A DNA stretch of 64,000 nucleotides, taken from contig NZ_LMEV01000017.1 of the NCBI RefSeq assembly GCF_001426505.1, positions 1,393,034 to 1,457,033 of the forward strand, in the 5' to 3' direction. The translations under genes and the position numbers were made by a program. The notes under the pieces are model-generated. The model saw only the letters and a program-made list of their open reading frames with translations, was not told where the DNA came from and searched no databases. Origin of the DNA: Variovorax sp. Root473 (lineage in GTDB: Bacteria; Pseudomonadota; Gammaproteobacteria; Burkholderiales; Burkholderiaceae_C). Below are positions 1-9,698 of this stretch, piece after piece (the first letter of the stretch is position 1; each line of letters starts with the position of its first letter).

Positions 1-1476
1 GCCCGGGGCGTGGCTCAGCACGTTCTCGATCTTCTCGCCCGCGAGGGTGGTCGAGGTGATCTGCTGTGGCGACAGCGCGGACAGGCGCTTCTTCTGCTCG
101 GGCGTCGCCGGTGCGTCGACGCGGTCCGACACGGGGCGACCCAGCGCCTGCGCGAGTTCGTTGAAGCGTTCGCCGGGGTCGCGCCCGGTGCGCGCGGCGA
201 TCTCGGCCGAGAGCAGGGCGGGCACGATGCCGTCCTTGTCGGTGGTCCACGCATTGCCGTCGTGGCGCAGGAAGGTCGCGCCCGCGCTTTCCTCGCCGCC
301 AAAGCCCAGCGAGCCGTCGACCAGCCCGTCGACGAACCACTTGAAGCCCACGGGCACCTCGTACAGCGGGCGGCCCAGCTGCGCGGCCACGCGGTCGATC
401 ATGCGGCTGCTGACCGCTGTCTTGCCGACGGCCGCCTGCGCCGGCCAGTGCGGGCGGTGCGTGAAGAGGTAGTCGATCATCACCGCGAGGTAGTTGTTCG
501 GCTGCAGGAGGCCCGCGCTGCGCGTGACCACGCCGTGGCGGTCGTGGTCGGTGTCGCAGGCGAAGGCGATGCCGAAGCGGTCCTTCAGCGCGACCAGCCC
601 GTGCATCGCGTCGGGCGACGAGGGGTCCATGCGGATGCGGCCGTCCCAGTCGAGCGACATGAAGCGGAAGGTCGGGTCGACCGCCTGGCTCAGCACGTTC
701 AGGCGCTTGAGCTTGTAGCGCGCGGCAATGGCCGGCCAGTAGTGCACGCCGGCACCGCCGAGCGGATCGACGCCCAGGTCGATGGTGCCGCCGCGGATCG
801 CGTCCATGTCGAGCACCTGCGCCAGGTCTTCGACGTAGGTGTTCAGGTAGTCGTGGCGATGCGTGGTGGAGGCCTTCAGCGCCCGTGCGAGCGGCATGCG
901 CTTCACGCCTTCGAGCTGGTTCGCCAGCATCTTGTTGGCAGCCGCTTCGACGGCGGAGGTGATGTCGGTGCCCGCCGGTCCGCCGTTCGGCGGGTTGTAC
1001 TTGAAGCCGCCGCTTTCGGGCGGGTTGTGCGAAGGCGTGATCACGATGCCGTCGGCCAGGCCGCTGGTGCGGCCGCGGTTGTAGACCAGGATGGCATGCG
1101 ACACGGCCGGCGTGGGCGTGTACTCGTCGTCCTTCGACAGCATCAGCTCGACGCCGTTGGCCGCCAGCACCTCGACCGCGCTGGCAAAGGCGGGCGTGGA
1201 CAGCGCGTGCGTGTCGATGCCCAGGAACAGCGGACCGTCGATGCCCTTGTGCTTGCGGTAGTCGCAGATGGCCTGGCTGATCGCCAGCACGTGCCATTCG
1301 TTGAAGGCATCGTCGAACGAGGAGCCGCGGTGGCCCGAGGTGCCGAAGGCCACGCGCTGGCTCGGCACCGCCGGGTCGGGGCGCCCGGTGTAGTAGGCCG
1401 AGACGAGGCGCGGCGCGTCCACCAGCAAGTCAGACGGGGCCGGCTGGCCCGCGAGGGGATGGGAAGAAGTGCTCAT
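1..1476 (-). CDS. pgm: Phosphoglucomutase, alpha-D-glucose phosphate-specific (3' end cut off)
   Basis: Interconverts glucose-1-phosphate and glucose-6-phosphate in the cytoplasm, linking glycolysis to glycogen and surface-polysaccharide precursors. The reading frame runs off the left edge after 492 codons; the family is about 545 residues, so roughly 50 C-terminal residues (part of the phosphate-binding domain 4) lie outside. Visible motifs are FGTSGHRG near residues 44-51, the phospho-serine loop TPSHNP with Ser149, and the metal-binding DTDHD with Asp308, Asp310 and Asp312. All key residues seen are intact. The start is the ATG at 1476; no strong Shine-Dalgarno precedes it. The gene is divergent from the small lipoprotein at 1736. 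Family assignment is firm from the motifs; physiological role is inferred. Confidence 0.95.
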   Translation of the reverse strand, partial: MSTSSHPLAGQPAPSDLLVDAPRLVSAYYTGRPDPAVPSQRVAFGTSGHRGSSFDDAFNEWHVLAISQAICDYRKHKGIDGPLFLGIDTHALSTPAFASAVEVLAANGVELMLSKDDEYTPTPAVSHAILVYNRGRTSGLADGIVITPSHNPPESGGFKYNPPNGGPAGTDITSAVEAAANKMLANQLEGVKRMPLARALKASTTHRHDYLNTYVEDLAQVLDMDAIRGGTIDLGVDPLGGAGVHYWPAIAARYKLKRLNVLSQAVDPTFRFMSLDWDGRIRMDPSSPDAMHGLVALKDRFGIAFACDTDHDRHGVVTRSAGLLQPNNYLAVMIDYLFTHRPHWPAQAAVGKTAVSSRMIDRVAAQLGRPLYEVPVGFKWFVDGLVDGSLGFGGEESAGATFLRHDGNAWTTDKDGIVPALLSAEIAARTGRDPGERFNELAQALGRPVSDRVDAPATPEQKKRLSALSPQQITSTTLAGEKIENVLSHAPG

Positions 1477-1735
1477 GTCGAAAGCGGGTGATGAAAGGAG
1501 CGTGCCGGCGATGCCGTGCACGGGCTTTCAGCATACGCCATGGGCAGCTTGGGCTCGCCGCTCGCGCGCCCGTTGGCAGCACTTCGCTTACAACCGTTTC
1601 AATGTGAGCGCGGTGCGCGGACCCGCCCTGGGCCGTACAAGCCAAAAGTCGAAAGGGGGGTGCCATGCGACAGGGGTCATGAGCAGGCCGCCGCAGGCGG
1701 CTAAGCTTCAGGCTGGTTTCAAGGAGCAAGACAAG

Positions 1736-2080
1736 ATGCGCATGACATTTGGCCGGCACGGGTTTCTTCTGACGGCTGCGGCCCTGGCTGCGGTGCTCGC
1801 GGGCTGCGAGGCCCCGCCCAAGGACCGGCCGCTCACTTCCGAAGTGCCGGCACCGCCGAGCTTCGCGCCCCCGCCCGAAAGTTGCCAGGCCCCGGAAGTG
1901 CGCTTTGCGCTCGGCATGCAGGCGACGCGTCCGTTGCTCGAAGAAATGCGCCAGCGCGCCGGCGCGAAAACCGCGCGCACCGTGCCGGCCACGGCGCCGG
2001 CCGACCCGGCCCAGGACGCGACGCGCCTCAACGCACAGGTCGATCCCACGGGCCGCATCCTCGGCGCGTACTGCGGCTGA
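1736..2080 (+). CDS. I78-family peptidase inhibitor-like lipoprotein
   Basis: Small exported protein of 114 residues. A signal peptide with a hydrophobic core (residues 10-20) ends in the lipobox LAGC, so Cys24 should be lipidated and the protein anchored in an envelope membrane. The mature part begins with a Pro-rich linker, followed by a domain with an early Cys, a Leu-Leu-Glu-Glu segment, an Arg-Leu-Asn strand, and the C-terminal VDPTGRILGAYCG. The RLN...D..G.I...YCG pattern is the hallmark of proteinase inhibitor I78, which blocks serine proteases. The start was chosen at the ATG at 1736 because AAGGAG lies just upstream and it yields a proper signal peptide; the longer frame to 1469 does not. 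The target protease is unknown. It converges on glnD. Confidence 0.75.
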   Translation: MRMTFGRHGFLLTAAALAAVLAGCEAPPKDRPLTSEVPAPPSFAPPPESCQAPEVRFALGMQATRPLLEEMRQRAGAKTARTVPATAPADPAQDATRLNAQVDPTGRILGAYCG

Positions 2081-2113
2081 GCTGCAGCGACCCGCAGGCT
2101 CAGAGCAACGTCC

Positions 2114-4723
2114 TCACTGCGAGGCCAGCGCCGCCATCAGCTCGGTCTCGATGGCCAGCTGCGTCTTCTGGCCCTGCAGTTCCGGCCCGCTGATCAGGAA
2201 GGTGTCTTCCACCCGTTCGCCCAGCGTCGTCACCTTCGCCAGTTGAAGGTTCAGGTGATGCCGCGCCAGCACGCGCGCCACCGAATACAACAGCCCCGCG
2301 CGGTCGCTGGCGGAGATGCTGAGGAGCCAGCGCTGCGCCTTGTCGTCGGGCACGAGGCTGATGCGCGGCTTGATCGGAAAACTGCGCACCCGGCGTGACA
2401 CGCGTCCCATGCTCGGCGCGGGCAGGGCGCCGGCCTCGGTGAGCGTTTGCGCCAGGCCCGTCTCGACCATGCTGATCAGGTCGCGGTAGTGATCGGGCTG
2501 GAAGGTCGTGACCACCTGGAAGGTGTCGAGCGCGTAACCGTTGCTCGTGGTGTGGACCTTGGCGTCCAGGATGCTGAACGACGACTGATCGAAGTAGCCG
2601 CAGATGCGCGCGAACAGGTCGGACTGGTCGGGCGTGTAGACCACCACCTGCAGCCCTTCGCCCACCGGCGACAGGTGCGCGCGCACGATGGGCGGCGCCT
2701 TCGGGTCGATGGGCACGTTCTTCGGCGGCACGAAGCGAGAGAGCTGCTTGGCGTGCCAGGCGATCTCGGTGGCGTCGTGGCGCATGAAGTAGCCGACGTC
2801 CAGCGTGTCCCACAGCGCCTTGTGCGCCTCGAAACGCTGGGCGTGCAGGGCCAGCAGCACCAGGGCCTCGCGCTTGCGGGCTTCGACCTCGGCATCCGGG
2901 TCGGGCATGCGACCGCCGAGGGCGCGCAGCGTGAAGCGGTACAGGTCCTCGAGCAGCTTGCCCTTCCAGGCATTCCACACGCGCGGCGAGGTGCCGCGGA
3001 TGTCGGCCACCGTCAGCAGGTACAGCGCCGTGAGGTAGCGCTCGTTGCCCACGCGCCTGGCAAAAGCGCCGATGACCTCGGGGTCGCCCAGGTCCTGCTT
3101 CTGCGCGACCTGGCTCATCACCAGGTGCTCGGCCACGAGGAACTCGATGAGCTTGGCGTCTTCCTTTGCGATGCCATGCTGCTTGCAGAAGCGCTGCACG
3201 TCGCGCGCGCCGAGCGTGGAGTGGTCGCCGCCGCGGCCCTTGGCGATGTCGTGGAAGAGGGCGGCGACGTACAGAATCCAGGGCTTGTCCCAGCCCGCTG
3301 CGAGCTGCGAGCAGCCCGTGTATTCATGCGCGTGTTCGGCGATGAAGAAGCGTCGCACGTTGCGCAGCACCATCAGGATGTGCTGGTCGACCGTGTACAC
3401 ATGGAACAGGTCGTGCTGCATCTGCCCCACGATGCTGCGGAACACACGCAGGTAGCGCCCCAGCACCGAGGTCTGGTTCATGAGCCGGAACGCATGCGTG
3501 ATGCCGTAGGGCTGCTGCAGGATCCGCATGAAGGTCACGTGGTTGACCGGGTCGTTGCGGAACTTGCTGTCCATGACGTGGCGCGCGTTGTACAGCGCGC
3601 GCAGCGTGCGCGCCGACAGGCCCTTCACGCCGATGGTCTTCTGGTACAGCAGGAAGGTCTCGAGCACGGCATGCGGCTCGCGCTCGTACAGGTCGTCGCT
3701 GGCAATCTCGATGAGGCCGGCGCGCTCGTAGAAGCGCTCGTTGATCGGCGTCGGCTCCTCCGCCACGGGCTGCAGCCGCTCGGAAATGTTGAGCAGCAGG
3801 ATCTGGTTGAGCTGCGACACCGCCTTGGCCGCCCAGTAGTAGCGGCGCATCAGCGCCTCGCTCGACTTGCGCTGCGATTCGCTCTCGTAGCCGAAGCTCG
3901 CGGCCACGGCCGTCTGCAGGTCGAACACCAGCCGGTCTTCGCGCCGGTTGGCGATCACGTGCAGGCGGGCGCGAATGAGCGAGAGCAGGGCCTCGTTGCG
4001 CTTGATCTGCTGCGCCTCGAAGGGCGTGGCCAGGCCGTTTTTCGCCAGGTCGTCCCAGCGGCTGCCGAAGCCGGCGGCCTTGCTCATCCAGAGGATGGTC
4101 TGCAGGTCGCGCAGGCCGCCCGGCGATTCCTTGCAGTTGGGTTCGAGCGCGTAGGGCGTGTTGTCGAGTTTCTGGTGGCGATGCCGCATTTCCTGCGACT
4201 TGGCCACGAAGAAGGCCTGCGGGTCGATGGCCTGCGTGAACTGGCGGCGGAAGGACGCAAAGAGCTTCTTGTCGCCGGTGATGAGGCGCGATTCGAGCAG
4301 CGAGGTCTGGACCGTGATGTCCTTGGCAGCCTCGTCCAGGCACTCGTCGAGCGTGCGCACGCTCGAGCCGATTTCCAGGCCGGCGTCCCAGCACTGGCCG
4401 ATGAAGGCCTCGATGCGCGCCGGGTCGATGCCGCTGTCCTGGCCGTCGGGTGGCAGCAGCAGCAGCACGTCGACGTCGGAGTAGGGGAACAGTTCGCCGC
4501 GCCCGAAGCCGCCGACCGCGGCCAGCGCGAAGGCGTCGCCGAAGCCGGCTTCGTTCCACAGCGCGGCCAGCGTCTGGTCGGCCAGCGCCGAGAGCTGGCG
4601 CAGCACCGTGTGGACGCTGCGGGTGGGCGCGCGTGCGAAGCGCAGGGTGTCGAAAAGGGCGAGCTTTTTCGCGCGATAGGCTTCGCGCAGCGTCGCCACG
4701 TCGATCTTGGCTGCTTCGATCAC
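2114..4723 (-). CDS. glnD: Bifunctional [protein-PII] uridylyltransferase/uridylyl-removing enzyme
   Basis: Senses glutamine and adds or removes UMP on PII proteins (GlnB/GlnK), setting nitrogen assimilation. At 869 residues it has the full GlnD layout: nucleotidyltransferase domain with GGFGRGELFP at 71-80 and the metal-binding SDVDV at 82-86; a central helical region; an HD domain with His491-Asp492 in the context FHDIAKGRGGDHS, responsible for UMP removal; and two C-terminal ACT domains (about 690-770 and 795-869) that bind glutamine. Catalytic residues seen are intact. It lies 22 bases downstream of map on the same strand, the usual map-glnD pairing, so it is probably co-transcribed with map. 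Confidence 0.97.
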   Translation of the reverse strand: MIEAAKIDVATLREAYRAKKLALFDTLRFARAPTRSVHTVLRQLSALADQTLAALWNEAGFGDAFALAAVGGFGRGELFPYSDVDVLLLLPPDGQDSGIDPARIEAFIGQCWDAGLEIGSSVRTLDECLDEAAKDITVQTSLLESRLITGDKKLFASFRRQFTQAIDPQAFFVAKSQEMRHRHQKLDNTPYALEPNCKESPGGLRDLQTILWMSKAAGFGSRWDDLAKNGLATPFEAQQIKRNEALLSLIRARLHVIANRREDRLVFDLQTAVAASFGYESESQRKSSEALMRRYYWAAKAVSQLNQILLLNISERLQPVAEEPTPINERFYERAGLIEIASDDLYEREPHAVLETFLLYQKTIGVKGLSARTLRALYNARHVMDSKFRNDPVNHVTFMRILQQPYGITHAFRLMNQTSVLGRYLRVFRSIVGQMQHDLFHVYTVDQHILMVLRNVRRFFIAEHAHEYTGCSQLAAGWDKPWILYVAALFHDIAKGRGGDHSTLGARDVQRFCKQHGIAKEDAKLIEFLVAEHLVMSQVAQKQDLGDPEVIGAFARRVGNERYLTALYLLTVADIRGTSPRVWNAWKGKLLEDLYRFTLRALGGRMPDPDAEVEARKREALVLLALHAQRFEAHKALWDTLDVGYFMRHDATEIAWHAKQLSRFVPPKNVPIDPKAPPIVRAHLSPVGEGLQVVVYTPDQSDLFARICGYFDQSSFSILDAKVHTTSNGYALDTFQVVTTFQPDHYRDLISMVETGLAQTLTEAGALPAPSMGRVSRRVRSFPIKPRISLVPDDKAQRWLLSISASDRAGLLYSVARVLARHHLNLQLAKVTTLGERVEDTFLISGPELQGQKTQLAIETELMAALASQ

Positions 4724-4745
4724 GGCGGGGGCGCGCTTCGGCGCG

Positions 4746-5570
4746 TCAGGTTTTGGTCGAGGTGACGAAGGACGGCAGCGGCGGGCTGCCTTCGGAGAGC
4801 GTCAGCACCTCGTAGCCGGTTTCGGTGACGAGCACCGTGTGCTCCCACTGGGCCGACAGCGAATGGTCGCGCGTGACGATGGTCCAGCCGTCGTACTGGC
4901 CGCCCTTGAAGTCTTCCTTCACGTCGCGCTTGCCGGCGTTGATCATCGGCTCGATCGTGAAGATCATGCCGGGCTTGAGCTCTTCCAGCGTGCCCGGGCG
5001 GCCGTAGTGCAGCACCTGGGGTTCCTCATGGAAGCGCTGGCCCACGCCGTGGCCGCAGAACTCGCGCACGACCGAGAAGCCCTGGCCTTCGGCGAACTTC
5101 TGGATCGCGTGGCCCACGTCGCCCAGGTGGGCGCCTGGGCGCACCTGCAGGATGCCGTGCCACATGGCTTCGTAGGTGATGCTGCACAGGCGCTTGGCGG
5201 CGATGGAGGCGTCGCCGATCACGAACATGCGGCTGTTGTCGCCGAACCAGCCGTCCTTGATGACGGTGACGTCGACGTTCATGATGTCGCCCTTCTTCAG
5301 GGGCTTGTCATTGGGGATGCCGTGGCACACCACGTGGTTCACCGAGGTGCACAGCGACTTCGGGAACGGCACGCTGCTGGCACCCATGTAGCCCACCGTG
5401 GCCGAGGTCGTGCCCTGCTTGACCATGTATTCGGCGGCCAGCCGGTCCACGTCGTTGGTCGTGATGCCGGGCTTGATGAAGGGCGTGAGGTAGTCCAGCA
5501 CCTCGGAGCCGAGGCGGCAGGCGACCCGCATGGCTTCGATGCCTGCGGCGTCTTTGTAGGTAATGCTCAT
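4746..5570 (-). CDS. map: Type I methionine aminopeptidase
   Basis: Removes the initiator methionine from nascent proteins with small second residues. The 274-residue product has the single-domain pita-bread fold typical of bacterial type I enzymes. Visible active-site residues include the His of VCHGIP (His83), the metal ligands Asp100 (MNVDVTV) and Asp111 (FGDNSR), the His of CGHGVGQRFHEEP, and the Glu of FTIEP. The frame is open further upstream, but the ATG at 5570 (MSITYKD) matches family N-termini. No Shine-Dalgarno lies before it. A TGGGATAAT extended -10 sits 8 bases upstream, hinting at a near-leaderless message. Transcribed toward glnD and divergent from purL. Confidence 0.96.
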   Translation of the reverse strand: MSITYKDAAGIEAMRVACRLGSEVLDYLTPFIKPGITTNDVDRLAAEYMVKQGTTSATVGYMGASSVPFPKSLCTSVNHVVCHGIPNDKPLKKGDIMNVDVTVIKDGWFGDNSRMFVIGDASIAAKRLCSITYEAMWHGILQVRPGAHLGDVGHAIQKFAEGQGFSVVREFCGHGVGQRFHEEPQVLHYGRPGTLEELKPGMIFTIEPMINAGKRDVKEDFKGGQYDGWTIVTRDHSLSAQWEHTVLVTETGYEVLTLSEGSPPLPSFVTSTKT

Positions 5571-5602
5571 GCCCCGAATTATCCCATTCGGCAAGCTAAA
5601 AT
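5571..5602. promoter_or_regulatory. Divergent -10-like boxes between map and purL
   Basis: On the minus strand a TGG-GATAAT extended -10 (hexamer at 5583-5578) ends 7 bases before the map ATG, which would place the transcript start at or next to the start codon. On the plus strand TAAAAT at 5597-5602 is a possible -10 for purL. No convincing -35 was found for either. This is prediction by eye only. Confidence 0.35.
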
Positions 5603-5651
5603 TCCGGGTTAACGCGGATGACCCCAGTCAGCGGCCCTCCGCCCAGATTCC

Positions 5652-8600
5652 TTGATTCCCAACGCGGCCCCCAGGCCCCCATCGACCGTGACGCAGCCCG
5701 CACCTCAAGCCCTTCCTGTCGTAACCCTGTTCGAGGGCGGCAGCGCACTCAGCGACTTCCGTGCACGGCAATTGCTGCCGAAGCTGCAGGCCATCGAGCC
5801 ACGCATCGAGGGCATCTCGGCCCGTTTCGTGCACCTGGTGGTCACCGATGCGTCGCTGGGCAACGCCGACCGCGAGCGCTTTGCCGCGCTCCTGACCTAC
5901 GGCGAGCCCTTCGAGGCCCCGGCGGCCAAGGCGAGCGCCTCGGTGGTCGTCACGCCCCGCCTGGGCACCGTGTCGCCCTGGGCCTCCAAGGCCACCGATA
6001 TCGCCCACAACTGCGGCCTGGCGCTGCGCCGCGTGGAGCGCGTCACCCAGTACCACCTGAAGCTCAAGGCGCCGCTGATTGGCAAGGCCCCCGTGCTCGA
6101 GGGCGATGCGCTGGCCGCCGTGGCCGGCCCGCTGCACGACCGCATGACCGAATCGGTGCTCGCCGCGGTCGAGCAGGCGGCCAGCCTGTTCAGCGAACTG
6201 CCGGCCCAGCCGATGGCGCAGGTCGATGTGCAAACGGGCGGCCGCGACGCCCTGGTGGCGGCCAACACCGGTTTCGGCCTGGCGCTGGCGGAAGACGAAA
6301 TCGACTACCTCGTCGAAGCCTTCACCCGCCTGGGCCGCAACCCCAGCGATGTCGAGCTGATGATGTTCGCGCAGGCCAACAGCGAGCACTGCCGCCACAA
6401 GATCTTCAACGCCAACTTCACCATCGACGGCGTGGCCCAGCCGCAGAGCCTGTTCTCGATGATCCGCCACACCGAGAAGCAGAACCCGCAGCACACGGTG
6501 ATCGCCTATGCCGATAACGCCTCGGTGATGGAAGGCGCGACCATCGAGCGCTTCATTCCCGTCGAAGGCTCGCAGAGCTATCAAAAAGATAGCGCCCTGA
6601 GCCATGTGCTGATGAAGGTCGAGACCCACAACCACCCGACGGCCATTTCCCCGTTCCCCGGCGCCTCGACCGGCGCGGGCGGCGAGATCCGCGACGAAGG
6701 TGCCACCGGCCGCGGCTCCAAGCCAAAGGCGGGCCTGACCGGCTTCACCGTCTCCAAGCTCTGGCCCGAAGAGGGCCACTACGGCAAGCCCGAGCACATC
6801 GCCAGCCCGCTGCAGATCATGACCGAGGGCCCGCTGGGCGGCGCCGCGTTCAACAACGAATTCGGCCGTCCCAACCTGCTGGGCTACTTCCGCGAATACG
6901 AGCAGGCGGTGACCAGCGACCTCGACACGGTGCAACGCGGCTATCACAAGCCCATCATGATCGCGGGCGGCCTGGGCAGCATCGACGCCACGCAGACCAA
7001 GAAGATCCAGTTCCCGGCCGGCTCGCTGCTGATCCAGCTCGGCGGCCCCGGCATGCGCATCGGCATGGGCGGCAGCGCCGCCAGCTCGATGGCCACGGGC
7101 GCCAACGCGGCCGAACTCGACTTCGACTCCGTGCAGCGTGGCAACCCCGAAATCGAGCGCCGTGCGCAAGAGGTCATCAACCATTGCTGGCAGCAGGGCG
7201 CGGCCAACCCGATCCTGGCGATCCACGACGTGGGCGCCGGCGGCCTGAGCAATGCCTTCCCCGAACTGACCAACGATGCCGGCCGTGGCGCGCGCTTCGA
7301 CCTGCGCGCGGTGCCACTCGAAGAGTCGGGCATGGCGCCCAAGGAAATCTGGTGCAACGAGAGCCAGGAGCGCTACGTGCTGGCCATAGCGCCGGAGTCG
7401 CTCGAACAGTTCAAGGCCTTCTGCGAGCGCGAGCGTTGCCCGTTCTCGGTGGTCGGCGTGGCGACCGAAGAGCGCCAGCTGCTGGTCGCCGACGAAGGCG
7501 CCGCCGTGCAGCCGGTCGACATGCCCATGGACGTGCTGCTCGGCAAGCCGCCCAAGATGCACCGCGACGTGACGACCGTCGCGCGCAGCTTCAAGCCGCT
7601 CGATCTCACGGGCGTCGACCTGCAGAAGGCCGCCATCGACGTGCTGTCGCACCCGACCGTGGCCTCCAAGCGCTTCCTCATCACCATCGGCGACCGCAGC
7701 GTGGGCGGCCTGACGCATCGCGACCAGATGGTCGGCCCGTGGCAGGTGCCGGTGGCCGATTGCGCCGTGACGCTGGCCGACTACAAGGGCTTCGCCGGCG
7801 AAGCCATGAGCATGGGCGAGCGCACACCGCTGGCCGCGCTCGACGCGCCGGCCTCGGGTCGCATGGCCGTGGCCGAGGCCATCACCAACCTGCTGGCCGC
7901 GCCGATCGAACTCTCGCGCGTCAAGCTGTCGGCCAACTGGATGGCCGCCTGTGGCGAGCCCGGCGAAGACGCCGCGCTGTACGAAACCGTCAAGGCCGTC
8001 GGCCTGGAACTGTGTCCGGCGCTGGGCGTGTCGATTCCGGTCGGCAAGGATTCGCTGTCGATGCGTACGCAGTGGAAGGACAACGGCGAAGCCAGGAAGG
8101 TCACCTCGCCCGTGAGCCTGATCGTCACCGCCTTCGCCTCGCTGGCTGACGTGCGGGGCACGCTCACGCCGCAGCTCGATGCCACGGAGGACGACACCAC
8201 GCTCGTGCTCATCGACCTCGGCCGTGGCCAGCACCGCATGGCCGGCAGCATCCTGTCGCAGACGCTCGACCAGAGCGGCGACACCGTGCCCGACCTCGAC
8301 GATCCGGCGCAACTGGTCGCGCTGGTCAACGCCGTCAACGCGCTGCGCGCCGACGGCAAGATCCTCGCCATGCACGACCGCAGCGATGGCGGCCTGTTCG
8401 CCACCGCCTGCGAAATGGCCTTCGCTGGCCACGTCGGCGTGGCGTTGAATGTCGACATGCTCGTCACCGAAGGCGATGGCATTTCCGACAGCCGCATGGA
8501 AACCGGTGACGCCAAGAACTGGGCGCAGCAGGTCAGCGCGCGCCGCGAAGAGCTCACGCTCAAGGCGCTGTTCAACGAAGAGCTGGGCATGGTGCTTCAG

Positions 8601-9698
8601 GTGCGCACGGCCGAGCGCAACGACGTCATGCAGGTGCTGCGCGCCCACGGCCTCAGCACGCACAGCCATTTCGTCGGCAAGACGCGGCCCGCCAGTTCCA
8701 CCATGGACGCCGGCAAGGGCAAGCTCGAAGTCTGGCGCGATGCCAAGTCGGTGTTCAGCGCCAGCCTGCACGACCTGCACCAGGTGTGGGATTCGGTCAG
8801 CTGGAAGATCGCCCGCGAGCGCGACAACCCGGCCTGCGCCGACGCCGAGCACGCCGCGGCCGGCGTGCCGAACGACCCGGGCATGCACGTGTTCCTGCCG
8901 AACGCACAGCCCGCAGCGCCGGCCCTCCTGCAGTCGCGCCCCAAGGTCGCGATCCTGCGCGAGCAGGGCGTCAACTCGCACGTCGAGATGGCCTATGCCT
9001 TCACCGAAGCCGGCTTCGAAGCCTTCGACGTCCACATGACCGACCTGCAGACGGGCAGGGCGGACCTGGCCGCGTTCAAGGGCGTGGTCGCCTGCGGCGG
9101 CTTCAGCTACGGCGACACGCTGGGCGCGGGCATCGGCTGGGCGCGCAGCATCACCTTCAACCCGAAGCTGGCCGAGCAGTTCAAGACCTTCTTCGGCCGC
9201 GAAGACACCTTCGGCCTGGGCGTGTGCAACGGCTGCCAGATGTTCGCCGAGCTGGCGGACATCATTCCGGGCGCCGAAGCCTGGCCGCGGTTCACCACCA
9301 ACCAGAGCGAGCGCTTCGAGGCGCGCCTGTCGATGGTCGAGGTGCTCGAGTCGCCCAGCATCTTCTTCGCGGGCATGGCCGGCAGCCGCCTGCCGATCGC
9401 GGTGGCGCACGGCGAGGGCTATGCCAACTTCAAGCACCGCGGCGACGCGGCCAAGGCCATCGGCGCGATGCGCTTCGTGGACAACCACGGCCAGCCGACC
9501 GAGCAGTACCCGTTCAACCCGAACGGCAGCGCGGGCGGCCTGACCTCGGTGACCACGCCGCACGGCCGCTTCACCGCGGTGATGCCGCACCCCGAGCGCG
9601 TGTTCCGCAACATTCAGATGAGCTGGACGTCGGGCGACAAGAGCGCCTTGAGCCCGTGGATGCAGATCTGGCGCAATGCGCGCCGCTGGGTCGGCTAA
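5652..9698 (+). CDS. purL: Phosphoribosylformylglycinamidine synthase
   Basis: Fourth step of de novo purine synthesis: FGAR + glutamine + ATP to FGAM. The product is the long single-chain proteobacterial form (about 1,340 residues; family about 1,295-1,350). It has an N-terminal domain, two AIRS-type synthetase halves (for example AQANSEHCRHKIFNA and AIHDVGAGGLSNAFPEL), and a C-terminal class I glutamine amidotransferase domain with nucleophile Cys1192 in LGVCNGCQMF and the His of MPHPERVFR. The start is uncertain: TTG at 5652 opens the frame, while GTG at 5688 (TQPAPQALPVVTLFEGG) is closer to family N-termini; neither has a clear ribosome site. The stop overlaps the convergent gene at 9695 by four bases. 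Confidence 0.96.
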   Translation: MIPNAAPRPPSTVTQPAPQALPVVTLFEGGSALSDFRARQLLPKLQAIEPRIEGISARFVHLVVTDASLGNADRERFAALLTYGEPFEAPAAKASASVVVTPRLGTVSPWASKATDIAHNCGLALRRVERVTQYHLKLKAPLIGKAPVLEGDALAAVAGPLHDRMTESVLAAVEQAASLFSELPAQPMAQVDVQTGGRDALVAANTGFGLALAEDEIDYLVEAFTRLGRNPSDVELMMFAQANSEHCRHKIFNANFTIDGVAQPQSLFSMIRHTEKQNPQHTVIAYADNASVMEGATIERFIPVEGSQSYQKDSALSHVLMKVETHNHPTAISPFPGASTGAGGEIRDEGATGRGSKPKAGLTGFTVSKLWPEEGHYGKPEHIASPLQIMTEGPLGGAAFNNEFGRPNLLGYFREYEQAVTSDLDTVQRGYHKPIMIAGGLGSIDATQTKKIQFPAGSLLIQLGGPGMRIGMGGSAASSMATGANAAELDFDSVQRGNPEIERRAQEVINHCWQQGAANPILAIHDVGAGGLSNAFPELTNDAGRGARFDLRAVPLEESGMAPKEIWCNESQERYVLAIAPESLEQFKAFCERERCPFSVVGVATEERQLLVADEGAAVQPVDMPMDVLLGKPPKMHRDVTTVARSFKPLDLTGVDLQKAAIDVLSHPTVASKRFLITIGDRSVGGLTHRDQMVGPWQVPVADCAVTLADYKGFAGEAMSMGERTPLAALDAPASGRMAVAEAITNLLAAPIELSRVKLSANWMAACGEPGEDAALYETVKAVGLELCPALGVSIPVGKDSLSMRTQWKDNGEARKVTSPVSLIVTAFASLADVRGTLTPQLDATEDDTTLVLIDLGRGQHRMAGSILSQTLDQSGDTVPDLDDPAQLVALVNAVNALRADGKILAMHDRSDGGLFATACEMAFAGHVGVALNVDMLVTEGDGISDSRMETGDAKNWAQQVSARREELTLKALFNEELGMVLQVRTAERNDVMQVLRAHGLSTHSHFVGKTRPASSTMDAGKGKLEVWRDAKSVFSASLHDLHQVWDSVSWKIARERDNPACADAEHAAAGVPNDPGMHVFLPNAQPAAPALLQSRPKVAILREQGVNSHVEMAYAFTEAGFEAFDVHMTDLQTGRADLAAFKGVVACGGFSYGDTLGAGIGWARSITFNPKLAEQFKTFFGREDTFGLGVCNGCQMFAELADIIPGAEAWPRFTTNQSERFEARLSMVEVLESPSIFFAGMAGSRLPIAVAHGEGYANFKHRGDAAKAIGAMRFVDNHGQPTEQYPFNPNGSAGGLTSVTTPHGRFTAVMPHPERVFRNIQMSWTSGDKSALSPWMQIWRNARRWVG

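Noticed and set aside
5628..9590. Open frame of 1,320 codons antisense to purL
   Set aside because: It is the shadow of a long high-GC gene: Arg/Ala/His-rich, no family motifs, no ribosome site, and purL is unambiguous on the other strand.
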